The notes under the pieces are model-generated. The model was not told the origin of the DNA. It saw only the letters and a program-made list of their open reading frames with translations, and did not search any database. A stretch of DNA of 9,919 nt from Candidatus Omnitrophota bacterium (GTDB lineage: Bacteria > Omnitrophota > Gorgyraeia > Zapsychrales > JANLHA01): NCBI GenBank assembly GCA_023247815.1, contig JAHFFS010000035.1:1-9919 (forward strand), read 5' to 3'. The position numbers and the translations under genes were made by a program. Positions 1 through 6,979 of the stretch are shown here, piece after piece; position 1 is the first letter of the stretch, and each line of letters opens with the position of its first letter.

Positions 1-235
1 TCCAGCATTGTTTAATCAGGATGATTTGGTGGCCTTGCGTACAATGAAAGATGTCCATACGTTAACACCAGGAATAACAGGTTGGGCCCAGACCAATGGG
101 AGAGACGATTTACCCATTCCTGAAAAGGTTTCTTTTGATGAATACTACTTAAAACACCGTTCTTTTGCGTTTGATTTGTATATCATCTTTATAACAATTT
201 TGAAAGTCGTTAAAAAAGAGGGCGTTCGGCATTGA
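1..235 (+). CDS. Sugar transferase (phosphoglycosyl transferase), C-terminal fragment
   Basis: This is the 3' end of a bacterial sugar transferase (PF02397; WcaJ/WbaP/PglC-type). These enzymes transfer a sugar 1-phosphate from a nucleotide sugar to undecaprenyl phosphate at the cytoplasmic face of the inner membrane, the first membrane step of O-antigen, capsule or glycan assembly. The reading frame is open to the left edge (codons from base 2), so the start lies outside the window and the internal TTG at base 8 is not a start. The visible ~77 residues carry the family's C-terminal signature: a TPGITGWAQ.NGR motif, a following FDEYYL.HRSF..DL segment, and a hydrophobic end with KVVKKEG. The catalytic Asp-Glu region is upstream and not visible. 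The sugar specificity cannot be read. The stop overlaps the next gene by 4 bases, and that gene makes a UDP-sugar precursor, so the pair may act on the same bacillosamine- or quinovosamine-like sugar (inference). Confidence 0.93.
   Translation, partial: PALFNQDDLVALRTMKDVHTLTPGITGWAQTNGRDDLPIPEKVSFDEYYLKHRSFAFDLYIIFITILKVVKKEGVRH
217..222 (+). promoter_or_regulatory. Ribosome binding site supporting the TTG start of the dehydratase gene
   Basis: AGAGGG lies 9 bases before the TTG at 232. It decides for this non-ATG start: the first in-frame ATG is at 388 and would delete the first membrane helix. The site sits inside the end of the preceding gene, as expected for coupled translation. Confidence 0.6.
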
Positions 236-2058
236 ACATAAAATTATTAGCTTATAAATATCGTCGTTTGATTATCATAGCCATTCATTTGGTTTTGGTC
301 GTGTGTGCTTATATCCTTGCGTTTTATCTGCGGTTGGATTTCAATGTCGCGAGTAGTTATTGGAAGACAATCATCAAGACTCTTCCTATGCTTATTGGTG
401 TCAAAATGATTATTTTTGGATATTTTGGACTTTATACTGGCCTATGGAGATACGCGGGTATATTGGATGTTTGGAAAATAATTCAGGCGCATATTTTATC
501 ACTGTTGTTTTATACACTCGCGATAGCATTTGTTTATTCATTTGTTGGTTTTCCGCGTTCAATCTTAGTATTGGACTGTATTTTGTGCTTTTATCTGGTG
601 GCGGGAATTCGTTTTATGACCCGGTTATTCAGGGAAAAATTTCATCCTTCTCAAAGAGGCAATAAAAAGAGGGCCCTCATTATAGGAGCGGGAGAGGTCG
701 GTATGATGGTGTTGAGAGAATCGCGGATGAATCCGAAGGGAAATATAAATGTGATAGGTTTTATTGACGATGATAAGAATAAAAAGAATTTGCATATTCA
801 AGGCATAGGTATTTTGGGAACGTGTGACGATATCCCTTTCGTTATTAACAAATACATGATTGATGAGGTTATCATTGCCATTTCTAGCGTTAAAGGAGAG
901 GTGATAAGGAATATCATTGCGCATTGTCAAGAACCTTCTGTTAAAATCCGCATCGTCCCTGGCTTACAGAAGATATTAAGTGGAGATTTAGAGGTTAAGC
1001 CCAGAGACATTAGGCCTGAAGATCTCATGGGTAGAGAAACAGTAAATATAAATGTGGATGAGATCAAAGGTTACTTGTTTAATAAAGTCATTTTGATTAC
1101 AGGAGCTGGCGGTTCCATAGGTTCAGCTCTCTGTAGACAAATCGTACGGTTTAGTCCTAAGGAGGTCTTGCTATATGACCATAATGAGAACGATGTTTAT
1201 TACTTAGGGATTGAATTTTTGACAAAATACCCGGAGATCAAATTCAAAAATATCATCGGGGACATAAAAGATATAGGCCTACTCAAGAATGTATTTTCGT
1301 TTTATAGTCCGCAGGTTGTGTTTCACGCGGCAGCCCATAAGCATGTTCCTCTTATGGAAGAAAACCCCGTGGCTGCGGTAAAGAACAATGTTTTAGGAAG
1401 CCGAAATCTTATCTATGCCGCGGCCCATTACAAGGTAGAAAGATTCATCCTTATTTCAACGGATAAGGCAGTTAATCCTACCAATGTGATGGGGATGACC
1501 AAAAGGATTACAGAGATGATTTTACAATCGAAAGCCAAACTGAGTAAGACCAAATTTATGGCTGTTAGGTTTGGGAATGTTTTGGGTTCCAATGGAAGTG
1601 TGGTCCCATTGTTTAAAAAACAAATCGAAGAAGGGGGCCCGGTTACATTAACCCATCCTGAAGTTAAAAGATATTTTATGAGTATCAATGAAGCAAGTCA
1701 GCTGGTGTTGCAGGCCGGGGCCATGGGCAAAGCAGGGGAAATATTTATTTTGGATATGGGGAAACAGATTAAAATACTTGATTTGGCCAAGGAGTTGATT
1801 GTTCTTTATGGGCTGAAGCCAGATGAAGATATTAAAATAGAATACATTGGTTTACGGCCAGGCGAGAAGCTTTTTGAAGAAACATTGTTGGATAGCGAGA
1901 AGGACAAGGCCACCAAAGCAGACAAGATTTATATTGCTCAGTCGGATTATTTTGATCCGCGCGTATTAAGGCGCAAAATAAAAGAGCTAGAGAAAATGGT
2001 CAATGTGATGGATGGATCTGGTGTGGCCAAGAAATTACGAGAGATCATAAGGATATGA
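232..2058 (+). CDS. UDP-N-acetylhexosamine 4,6-dehydratase family protein (CapD/WbpM/PglF/FlaA1-like), membrane-anchored
   Basis: A 608-residue, full-length member of the long CapD/WbpM/PglF family, which converts UDP-GlcNAc-type sugars to 4-keto-6-deoxy sugars for surface glycans. Four hydrophobic helices lie at about 12-34, 50-68, 85-106 and 108-126, followed by a Rossmann/CoA-binding-like domain with GAGEVG at 152-157. An extended SDR catalytic domain follows, with the NAD-binding GAGGSIG at 291-297. The catalytic TDK is T410-D411-K412, and the usual YxxxK is replaced by M420xxxK424. A Met in place of the Tyr is a known property of the long WbpM/PglF enzymes, so activity is expected. The start is TTG, overlapping the preceding stop in ATTGA and backed by an AGAGGG site. 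The gene ends in a 4-base overlap with the next one. Family assignment is secure; the exact sugar (GlcNAc versus another UDP-HexNAc) is inferred. Confidence 0.95.
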   Translation: MNIKLLAYKYRRLIIIAIHLVLVVCAYILAFYLRLDFNVASSYWKTIIKTLPMLIGVKMIIFGYFGLYTGLWRYAGILDVWKIIQAHILSLLFYTLAIAFVYSFVGFPRSILVLDCILCFYLVAGIRFMTRLFREKFHPSQRGNKKRALIIGAGEVGMMVLRESRMNPKGNINVIGFIDDDKNKKNLHIQGIGILGTCDDIPFVINKYMIDEVIIAISSVKGEVIRNIIAHCQEPSVKIRIVPGLQKILSGDLEVKPRDIRPEDLMGRETVNINVDEIKGYLFNKVILITGAGGSIGSALCRQIVRFSPKEVLLYDHNENDVYYLGIEFLTKYPEIKFKNIIGDIKDIGLLKNVFSFYSPQVVFHAAAHKHVPLMEENPVAAVKNNVLGSRNLIYAAAHYKVERFILISTDKAVNPTNVMGMTKRITEMILQSKAKLSKTKFMAVRFGNVLGSNGSVVPLFKKQIEEGGPVTLTHPEVKRYFMSINEASQLVLQAGAMGKAGEIFILDMGKQIKILDLAKELIVLYGLKPDEDIKIEYIGLRPGEKLFEETLLDSEKDKATKADKIYIAQSDYFDPRVLRRKIKELEKMVNVMDGSGVAKKLREIIRI

Positions 2059-3299
2059 AATCTAAAAGTAATATAATTTCACGGGCTAATATTTTTGTGG
2101 AGAACCTGTATCTCTTGGGCTTTTCAATTTTTCTTATCCTTGCCCCATATTCTAAACAAACTGTAAAGACGGTTTTCGTTTTTTCTATCACGGTATTTTT
2201 TTTTAATAAAATTTTTCAATTCGGGAAAAAATTTCATTTACAATTGCTGCCAAAAACAGTTATTAATCCAGTGTTAGTTTATTTCGCTTTTTTTGTTATT
2301 GCTTCCACCCTGTTCAGTTTGGATATTTATTACAGCCAAAGTGTTTTATTTGAACGGTATATCGGTTATTTGCTGTTTTTTTTGCTGGGAATGAACATCG
2401 TCCGTAAACGAAAGCAAGTCCTGCTTTTAGGAGCTTTTATTATTTTAGGCGCCTTTTTTCTTTGCATAGGAGGGATATGGGACTATATACATGACCTTCA
2501 TCAATACCGGTTAACGACTGCTTATGGCAAGAGTGTCAATTATGTGGCTTGTTTGGCCTTGTTTTTGCCTTTTGCTGTGATGCTTAGCTTTTTTGCGAGA
2601 AGTAAATATTTCAAATTTGGTGGCAGCATAGCTACATTGTTGTTGCTTCCTTGTTTTATTCTGCAAGGTTCCCGTACCCTCTGGCTGGCGGTCCCGATTT
2701 CAATATTTGTATTGCTTCTTTTCAGGAATAGGAATTATGCTTTTTATTTTTTGGCTTTTTTGATTACAGTATTTTTATGCAAAGGAATTTTATTTAAAGG
2801 AATTTTTTCCCTCTCTCACACAATACAACAGCGTTCAGATGCCATCTTTGACCCTAATCAATGGTTGGAAACAAGGGTCGAATTTTGGAAAGCGGGCTTG
2901 GCTATGTTGGGCGATCATCCGTTGTTCGGCATGGGCCTAGGCATGTATGGAAAAATGTTTTCAGTCTATTCGCCTCAATTCGGCACTGAGAATTTACACG
3001 CGGAAAGTCTCTATGTTGAAATCGCGGCGGAAATGGGATTGCTTGGAATGATTTCATTTTTGAGCGTTTTTATCGTTTATTTAAAGAAGTCGATCCAATC
3101 GCTCGGAAAAATACAAGATCAGGATGTTTATTCCATGCAAGCAGGTTTGATTGGCGGGATCATCGCCAGTCTGATCCTGGGATGTTCAACTTCGATCATC
3201 ACGGTGGGAGTGCAAAATTCACCGCTCTTTTGGTTTTTGTTTGGAATGTCGGTTGGATTGATTCCGAAGGAAGAAAAGTTGCATCCAAAGGCTGGTTAA
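2055..3299 (+). CDS. O-antigen ligase/polymerase family membrane protein (WaaL/Wzy-like, PF04932)
   Basis: A 414-residue polytopic membrane protein with about 11-12 hydrophobic segments. Proteins of this family either polymerise lipid-linked glycan repeats or ligate them to lipid A core (or to protein) on the periplasmic side of the inner membrane. The Wzy_C region is recognisable: an Arg in QGSRTLW (R207), then LETRVEFWKAGLAM with R274, GDHPLFGMGLGMYG near 286-299, and NLHAESLYVEIAAEMGLLG with His315. These match the conserved Arg and His positions of O-antigen ligases. The loop between about 250 and 325 would be the large periplasmic loop. Ligase and polymerase cannot be separated by sequence alone. 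The ATG overlaps the dehydratase stop (ATGA). An AAGGA lies only one base before the ATG, too close for a normal site, so translation probably depends on coupling. The gene is strikingly AT-rich, with T9 and T8 runs. Confidence 0.88.
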   Translation: MKSKSNIISRANIFVENLYLLGFSIFLILAPYSKQTVKTVFVFSITVFFFNKIFQFGKKFHLQLLPKTVINPVLVYFAFFVIASTLFSLDIYYSQSVLFERYIGYLLFFLLGMNIVRKRKQVLLLGAFIILGAFFLCIGGIWDYIHDLHQYRLTTAYGKSVNYVACLALFLPFAVMLSFFARSKYFKFGGSIATLLLLPCFILQGSRTLWLAVPISIFVLLLFRNRNYAFYFLAFLITVFLCKGILFKGIFSLSHTIQQRSDAIFDPNQWLETRVEFWKAGLAMLGDHPLFGMGLGMYGKMFSVYSPQFGTENLHAESLYVEIAAEMGLLGMISFLSVFIVYLKKSIQSLGKIQDQDVYSMQAGLIGGIIASLILGCSTSIITVGVQNSPLFWFLFGMSVGLIPKEEKLHPKAG

Positions 3300-3313
3300 C
3301 CGAAGCTTTTTTT
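3287..3313 (+). terminator. Possible intrinsic terminator of the polysaccharide operon, overlapping the convergent stops
   Basis: AAAGGCT (3287-3293) can pair with AGCTTTT (3304-3310), including one G-U pair. GG/CC (3294-3295 with 3300-3301) closes a TTAA loop, with a 2-base GA bulge, and a run of seven T (3307-3313) follows. The stem is short and imperfect, and its lower A-U pairs consume part of the T run. It would act on plus-strand transcripts. Read on the minus strand, it lacks a comparable U-tract after the stem. Confidence 0.38.
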
Positions 3314-5518
3314 GTTCAACAATAGTTCCGTCGCTTGTTTGACCGGAACGGGCCGACTAAAATAAAACCCCTGAGCCTCATCACAGCCTTCCAATTTTAA
3401 GAATTCAAACTGTTCTTTAGATTCAACACCCTCCGCCACCGTTTTTAATCCTAATTTATGAGCAAGGGCAATGATGGCCGAAACAATATCCGCGTTGCTT
3501 TTATTTTGCGGTAAGTCTTGAATAAAAATCCGTTCGATCTTTAATGAATCGATGGGAAATAATTTCAGACAGTGGATCGAGGAGTAGCCAACACCGAAAT
3601 CATCTAGCGAAATTTGAACACCCATTTTTTTTAGCTTGGTTAGAGTTTCAACACTGAAGTTAGCATCTTTAATAGCGATGCTTTCGGTGATTTCAAGTTC
3701 AAGAGTGAGGGAAGGGCTGCCAAATTCCTGCATGGTTCGTTTGATCAATTCCGGAAGGTTTTGATGTTGAAACTGCCGGGCCGAAAAATTGACCGCCATG
3801 CTCACTTTCGGTAATTTTTGTTCCTGCCATTTTTTATTTTGTTGACAGACCGTTTCAAGCACCCATTGACCGATATTCAATATCATGCCGGATTCTTCAG
3901 CTAAGGGGATGAATTCCAGTGGTGGGATCATTCCTTTTGAAGGATGGTTCCAGCGCAGCAGCGCTTCCATGCAAAGGATCCGTCCCGAGCGGCAACAGAT
4001 GATCGGTTGGTAGTGAATTTCAAATTCTTTGTTATTGATGGCGCGTCTTAAGTCGGCCTCGAGATTGATTTGTGCGATGACGCGGTTTTGCATGTCTTTG
4101 TCAAAGAGTTCATGACAGGCCTTTCCTTTGACTTTTGCTCGGTACATGGCGGTGTCAGCGTCGCGGATTATGGCTTCGGCGAGAGTGTGTTCCTGGGAAT
4201 TGGTGGCAATACCGACACTCGCGGTTATAAAGATATTCTGGTCAAGGATTATGAAAGGTGTCGTTAATTCTTTTTGAATGCGTTCGGCAAAATAGAGGGC
4301 TCCACGGACATCACGGATATCATCCAGAAGGACTGTGAATTCATCCCCGGCTAATCGGGCGATGGTGTCACTGGCCCGCAGACACGTTTTGAGCCGTTTG
4401 CTAAATTTGATCAGCAGTTGATCTCCGGCCTCATGACCTAAACTATCATTGACCAGTTTGAAACGGTCCAAGTCAATGAAGAGGATCGCGAATTTATAGT
4501 CAGGGTTCCTCTGAGAGTGCGAGATCAATCGGTTCACTCGATCCAAGAACAGGGTGCGGTTAGGAAGTCCGGTCAATTTGTCATGGAGGGCGTCATGACG
4601 AAGTTGGTCTTCTGCGGCCTTTCGCAAAGTGATGTCGGTTTGTGAACCAACCAACCGGTAGGCGGTTCCTTGATCATCTTGAACGCTTATCCCGCGCGTT
4701 AACACCCAGAGATAAGTTTGGTTTTTATGCAGGATCCGGTGCTCAATTTTTAAAAACGATTCTCCTTGATGAATGACCGCGTCAATCTCTCGACGGACCA
4801 TCTGGATGTCATCGGGATGAATACGGTTGAACCATTCCATCGGGTCTTGAGTGATATCGAGATCATCCAGACCCAGCATCATTTTCCATTGATCCGATAA
4901 AATGATTTTATTTGTTTTAAGGTCCCAATCCCAAATCCCGTCGTTTGCCCCGCGTAGGACCAGGGCATAACGCTGTTCACTTTCTTTAAGGGCTTTTTCA
5001 GCGATTTTTCTTTCCGTGATGTTTCTGATAATGACAATGATCTGATTCTCCAAGAGCGGGAGGATTCGGGCTTCATAAAAGTGGAGTCGACCGTTCATAG
5101 CCTGCGAATATTCCAAAGACTGTAAGCTTTTCTCTTCTTTGACTTTTATTAAGGCCTGTTCAAAGGATTGGGAAAGAGGCCCGTCAAAGATTTCGGGCAG
5201 ACGTTTGCCGTGAAGGCGGTGTGGCAAAAGGTAAAATCCTTCGGTCTGCGAACGTTTGTAATCCAGAATCAGTCCATCATCGTTGATACGCAAGAAAATA
5301 TCTGGAAAGGCTTGAAAAACGGCCCGCAATTCCGAGTTTTTTTCCAACAGTTCTTTTGAGCTAAGTTCCAAAGAACGTTGGAGATTTTTTCGGTCGTCAT
5401 CCGCGGCAAGATAGCTGCTTTGAATGGAATCCAGGAACTGCGTTAATGAATTGAGATCAAGGCGAGGATCAAGGTGCTTTTTGATTTGTCGTTGAAGCAG
5501 GGGATGATAGTCCGTCAT
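3296..5518 (-). CDS. PAS-PAS-GGDEF-EAL cyclic-di-GMP turnover protein
   Basis: A cytoplasmic sensor-effector without membrane segments, about 740 residues from the ATG at 5518. Numbered from that ATG, a charged, helical N-terminus (about 1-65, including a DDDR..LQRSLELSSKEL stretch, probably coiled coil) precedes PAS 1 (about 65-170). PAS 2 with a PAC tail (about 180-300), a GGDEF domain (about 308-470) and an EAL domain (about 480-735) follow. The GGDEF site reads AGDEF (390-394), a variant found in active cyclases. An RxxD inhibitory site (R381-D384) lies five residues before it. The EAL domain keeps EAL at 518-520, N577, E609, the D639-D640 pair in DDFGVGYSS, K660, E696 and Q716, so phosphodiesterase activity is expected; the net direction is unknown. 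An in-frame TTG at 5563 would add 15 residues, but neither start has a clear ribosome binding site. I prefer the ATG because TDYHPLLQRQIKKHL looks like the usual beginning of this N-terminal module. Confidence 0.93.
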   Translation of the reverse strand: MTDYHPLLQRQIKKHLDPRLDLNSLTQFLDSIQSSYLAADDDRKNLQRSLELSSKELLEKNSELRAVFQAFPDIFLRINDDGLILDYKRSQTEGFYLLPHRLHGKRLPEIFDGPLSQSFEQALIKVKEEKSLQSLEYSQAMNGRLHFYEARILPLLENQIIVIIRNITERKIAEKALKESEQRYALVLRGANDGIWDWDLKTNKIILSDQWKMMLGLDDLDITQDPMEWFNRIHPDDIQMVRREIDAVIHQGESFLKIEHRILHKNQTYLWVLTRGISVQDDQGTAYRLVGSQTDITLRKAAEDQLRHDALHDKLTGLPNRTLFLDRVNRLISHSQRNPDYKFAILFIDLDRFKLVNDSLGHEAGDQLLIKFSKRLKTCLRASDTIARLAGDEFTVLLDDIRDVRGALYFAERIQKELTTPFIILDQNIFITASVGIATNSQEHTLAEAIIRDADTAMYRAKVKGKACHELFDKDMQNRVIAQINLEADLRRAINNKEFEIHYQPIICCRSGRILCMEALLRWNHPSKGMIPPLEFIPLAEESGMILNIGQWVLETVCQQNKKWQEQKLPKVSMAVNFSARQFQHQNLPELIKRTMQEFGSPSLTLELEITESIAIKDANFSVETLTKLKKMGVQISLDDFGVGYSSIHCLKLFPIDSLKIERIFIQDLPQNKSNADIVSAIIALAHKLGLKTVAEGVESKEQFEFLKLEGCDEAQGFYFSRPVPVKQATELLLNKKSFG

Positions 5519-5589
5519 GATGATTTTAGGATAGACATTTGATTTCAATTTAACATGCTTCAAATTTCAAAACAATCGCTTTTCGCTCT

Positions 5590-5618
5590 TTTATTGACCG
5601 ATAAGTTAAAATTATCAA
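5590..5618 (-). promoter_or_regulatory. Putative sigma-70-type promoter of the GGDEF-EAL gene
   Basis: On the minus strand TTGATA (5618-5613; 5 of 6 to the -35 consensus) is followed after exactly 17 bases by AATAAA (5595-5590; 4 of 6 to the -10 consensus). Transcription would begin near 5583, giving a leader of about 65 bases to the ATG at 5518, or about 20 bases to the TTG at 5563. Seen by eye only. Confidence 0.5.
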
Positions 5619-5619
5619 A

Positions 5620-5673
5620 GGCCGACGATTTTTAGACGTAGCGAACTAAATTTTTTTGATTATGCTGTCGGCC
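5620..5673. repeat. Inverted repeat in the divergent intergenic region
   Basis: GGCCGAC (5620-5626) and GTCGGCC (5667-5673) are perfect 7-bp complements separated by 40 AT-rich bases. A second small inverted pair lies within (TTTAG 5631-5635, CTAAA 5646-5650). The outer left arm abuts the putative minus-strand -35, and the right arm ends 15 bases before the plus-strand -10. This placement would suit a DNA-binding regulator acting on both promoters, but no regulator gene is visible and the spacing is unusually wide for one dimer. Confidence 0.35.
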
Positions 5674-5685
5674 CAAGGACGCATC

Positions 5686-5694
5686 TGTTACAAT
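5686..5694 (+). promoter_or_regulatory. Putative extended -10 promoter for the M20/aminotransferase/astA/astD operon
   Basis: TGTTACAAT contains a TACAAT -10 hexamer (5689-5694; 5 of 6) preceded by the extended TGn element (5686-5688). No good -35 lies 16-18 bases upstream (the bases there read about TGTCGG), so this would be an extended -10 promoter or one needing an activator. Transcription would start near 5701. Confidence 0.35.
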
Positions 5695-5745
5695 ACAAAA
5701 AATCTTATCAAATGAGAGTGTGGGATTTTTTGGTTGTATCCAGTT

Positions 5746-6966
5746 ATGCTCAAATCTTCGTATTTACCCGCTTTGGAATGGCTCGCGACTCAGCAGAAGG
5801 ACATGCTGGCGCTGGTGATGCGTTGGGCCGCGATCAACAGCCATACTTTCAATCTCGACGGCATGAAGCAGATGAAGAGTGCTTTGAAAGAGACCTTTCA
5901 GGTGTTTCAGGAAGAGATTGAAGACATCGATCTGCCGCCGATGGAGTTTATCAATTCCAAAGGCCATTCGGAATTCAAAAGTTTGGGAAGCGCTATCAAG
6001 TTGAGCAAACGCGCCCATGCCCCTTTGCAAGTCCTGCTTGTGATCCACATGGATACGGTCTATCCGGTCGATCATCCCGCTGGTGAAGTGAAAATTACCG
6101 AAGAGAATATTCTTCGTGGTCCGGGGGTGTGCGACGCGAAAGGCGGTATTGCCGTGCTTTTCAAGGCCTTAGAGGCTTTTGAGCGATTTCCAGAAAATGA
6201 AAATGTGGGATGGACGGTTGTGATCAATCCTGATGAAGAGGTTGGTTCGCATGGTTCGTTGGATTTTTTAAAGAAAGTCGCGCAAAATAAGCAGGTGGGC
6301 TTGCTTTACGAACCCTGTTTGCCAAGCGGAGATTTGGTTGGGGCGCGCAAGGGATCGGGCAATTTTACTTTGATCGTGCGCGGCCGTTCCGCCCACGCCG
6401 GAAGGGACCACCATTTGGGTCGTAACGCGGTTGACGCCTTGGCAAAATGCATTCTTAAAATCAGCGGTTTGAATGGTTCCCGTCCGGGTTTGACTGTGAA
6501 TGTCGGGATCATCGAGGGTGGGCAGGCCTTGAATGTTGTTCCGGATTTTGCTTTGGCCCGTTTGAATGTTCGGGTGGAGCGGGAACAGGATGAAGATTAT
6601 GTTTTAACGGCCATGAAATTTATCATCAATGAATTTTCAAAATTTGACGGGATTTCCGTTGGAATTCATGGCGGCTTTTTTGCCCCACCGAAAACTTTAA
6701 AAGGTAAAACGTTGACTCTCTTGAAGTCTTTCCAGTCGTGCGGTCAGGACTTAGGCCTGAATCTCAATTGGCAGCCCAGCGGTGGCGTTTGTGACGGAAA
6801 CCGCTTGTTGTCGTTTGGTCTACCCAATGTTGACACCCTCGGAGTCAAGGGGGGAGCGACCCATAGCCCCAATGAATATCTTTACATCGACAGTTTGGTG
6901 GAACGGGCGAAATTGAGCGCTTTATTTTTAATGAAATTGGCAGATGGGACCATCAAAAAAATTTAA
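5746..6966 (+). CDS. M20 family zinc metallohydrolase (carboxypeptidase G2 / deacylase-like)
   Basis: A cytoplasmic di-zinc hydrolase of the M20 family (relatives: carboxypeptidase G2, ArgE, DapE), which cleaves amide bonds of N-acylated amino acids. Numbered from the ATG at 5746 (406 residues), the full active-site set is present: HMD with H101 and D103, bridging D130 in GVCDAKGG, PDEEVGS with general base E164 and ligand E165, E189 in YEP, and H373 in GATHSPNE. The dimerisation or lid domain carries H217 in GRSAHAG. No signal peptide is seen. An in-frame TTG at 5734 would add 4 residues and has a GGGA about 8 bases upstream, so it is a real alternative start; the ATG has no nearby site. The gene leads a tight operon with an aminotransferase, AstA and AstD. 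A role in removing an N-succinyl group (the AstE step, normally done by an M14-type enzyme) is attractive but inferred. The family assignment is firm; the substrate is not known. Confidence 0.9.
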   Translation: MLKSSYLPALEWLATQQKDMLALVMRWAAINSHTFNLDGMKQMKSALKETFQVFQEEIEDIDLPPMEFINSKGHSEFKSLGSAIKLSKRAHAPLQVLLVIHMDTVYPVDHPAGEVKITEENILRGPGVCDAKGGIAVLFKALEAFERFPENENVGWTVVINPDEEVGSHGSLDFLKKVAQNKQVGLLYEPCLPSGDLVGARKGSGNFTLIVRGRSAHAGRDHHLGRNAVDALAKCILKISGLNGSRPGLTVNVGIIEGGQALNVVPDFALARLNVRVEREQDEDYVLTAMKFIINEFSKFDGISVGIHGGFFAPPKTLKGKTLTLLKSFQSCGQDLGLNLNWQPSGGVCDGNRLLSFGLPNVDTLGVKGGATHSPNEYLYIDSLVERAKLSALFLMKLADGTIKKI

Positions 6967-6979
6967 CAATATCCGGCAT

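Noticed and set aside
625..930. A 101-codon minus-strand ORF inside the dehydratase gene
   Set aside because: It is antisense to the NAD-binding region of a full-length conserved protein, with no motif or start signal of its own.
232..2058. Loss of the catalytic Tyr (M420 in place of Tyr in YxxxK) as a sign of an inactive dehydratase
   Set aside because: The long WbpM/PglF/CapD enzymes normally carry Met at this position and use the TDK Asp-Lys for catalysis, so this is a family trait rather than damage.
2208..2234. AT-rich near-palindrome AAAATTTTTC ... GAAAAAATTT within the ligase gene
   Set aside because: It is imperfect and nearly all A/T, and sits in a Phe/Lys-coding stretch where such symmetry is expected by chance. 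There is no terminator or promoter context.
5656..5694. TTGATT (5656-5661) as a -35 element for the TACAAT -10 box
   Set aside because: The spacing to the -10 is 27 bases, well outside the usual 16-18, so it was not paired with that hexamer.
5712..5921. A plus-strand ORF starting ATG at 5712 in the intergenic region
   Set aside because: It runs in another frame through the start of the M20 gene, has no recognisable motif or good ribosome binding site, and is an overprint of a clear coding region.
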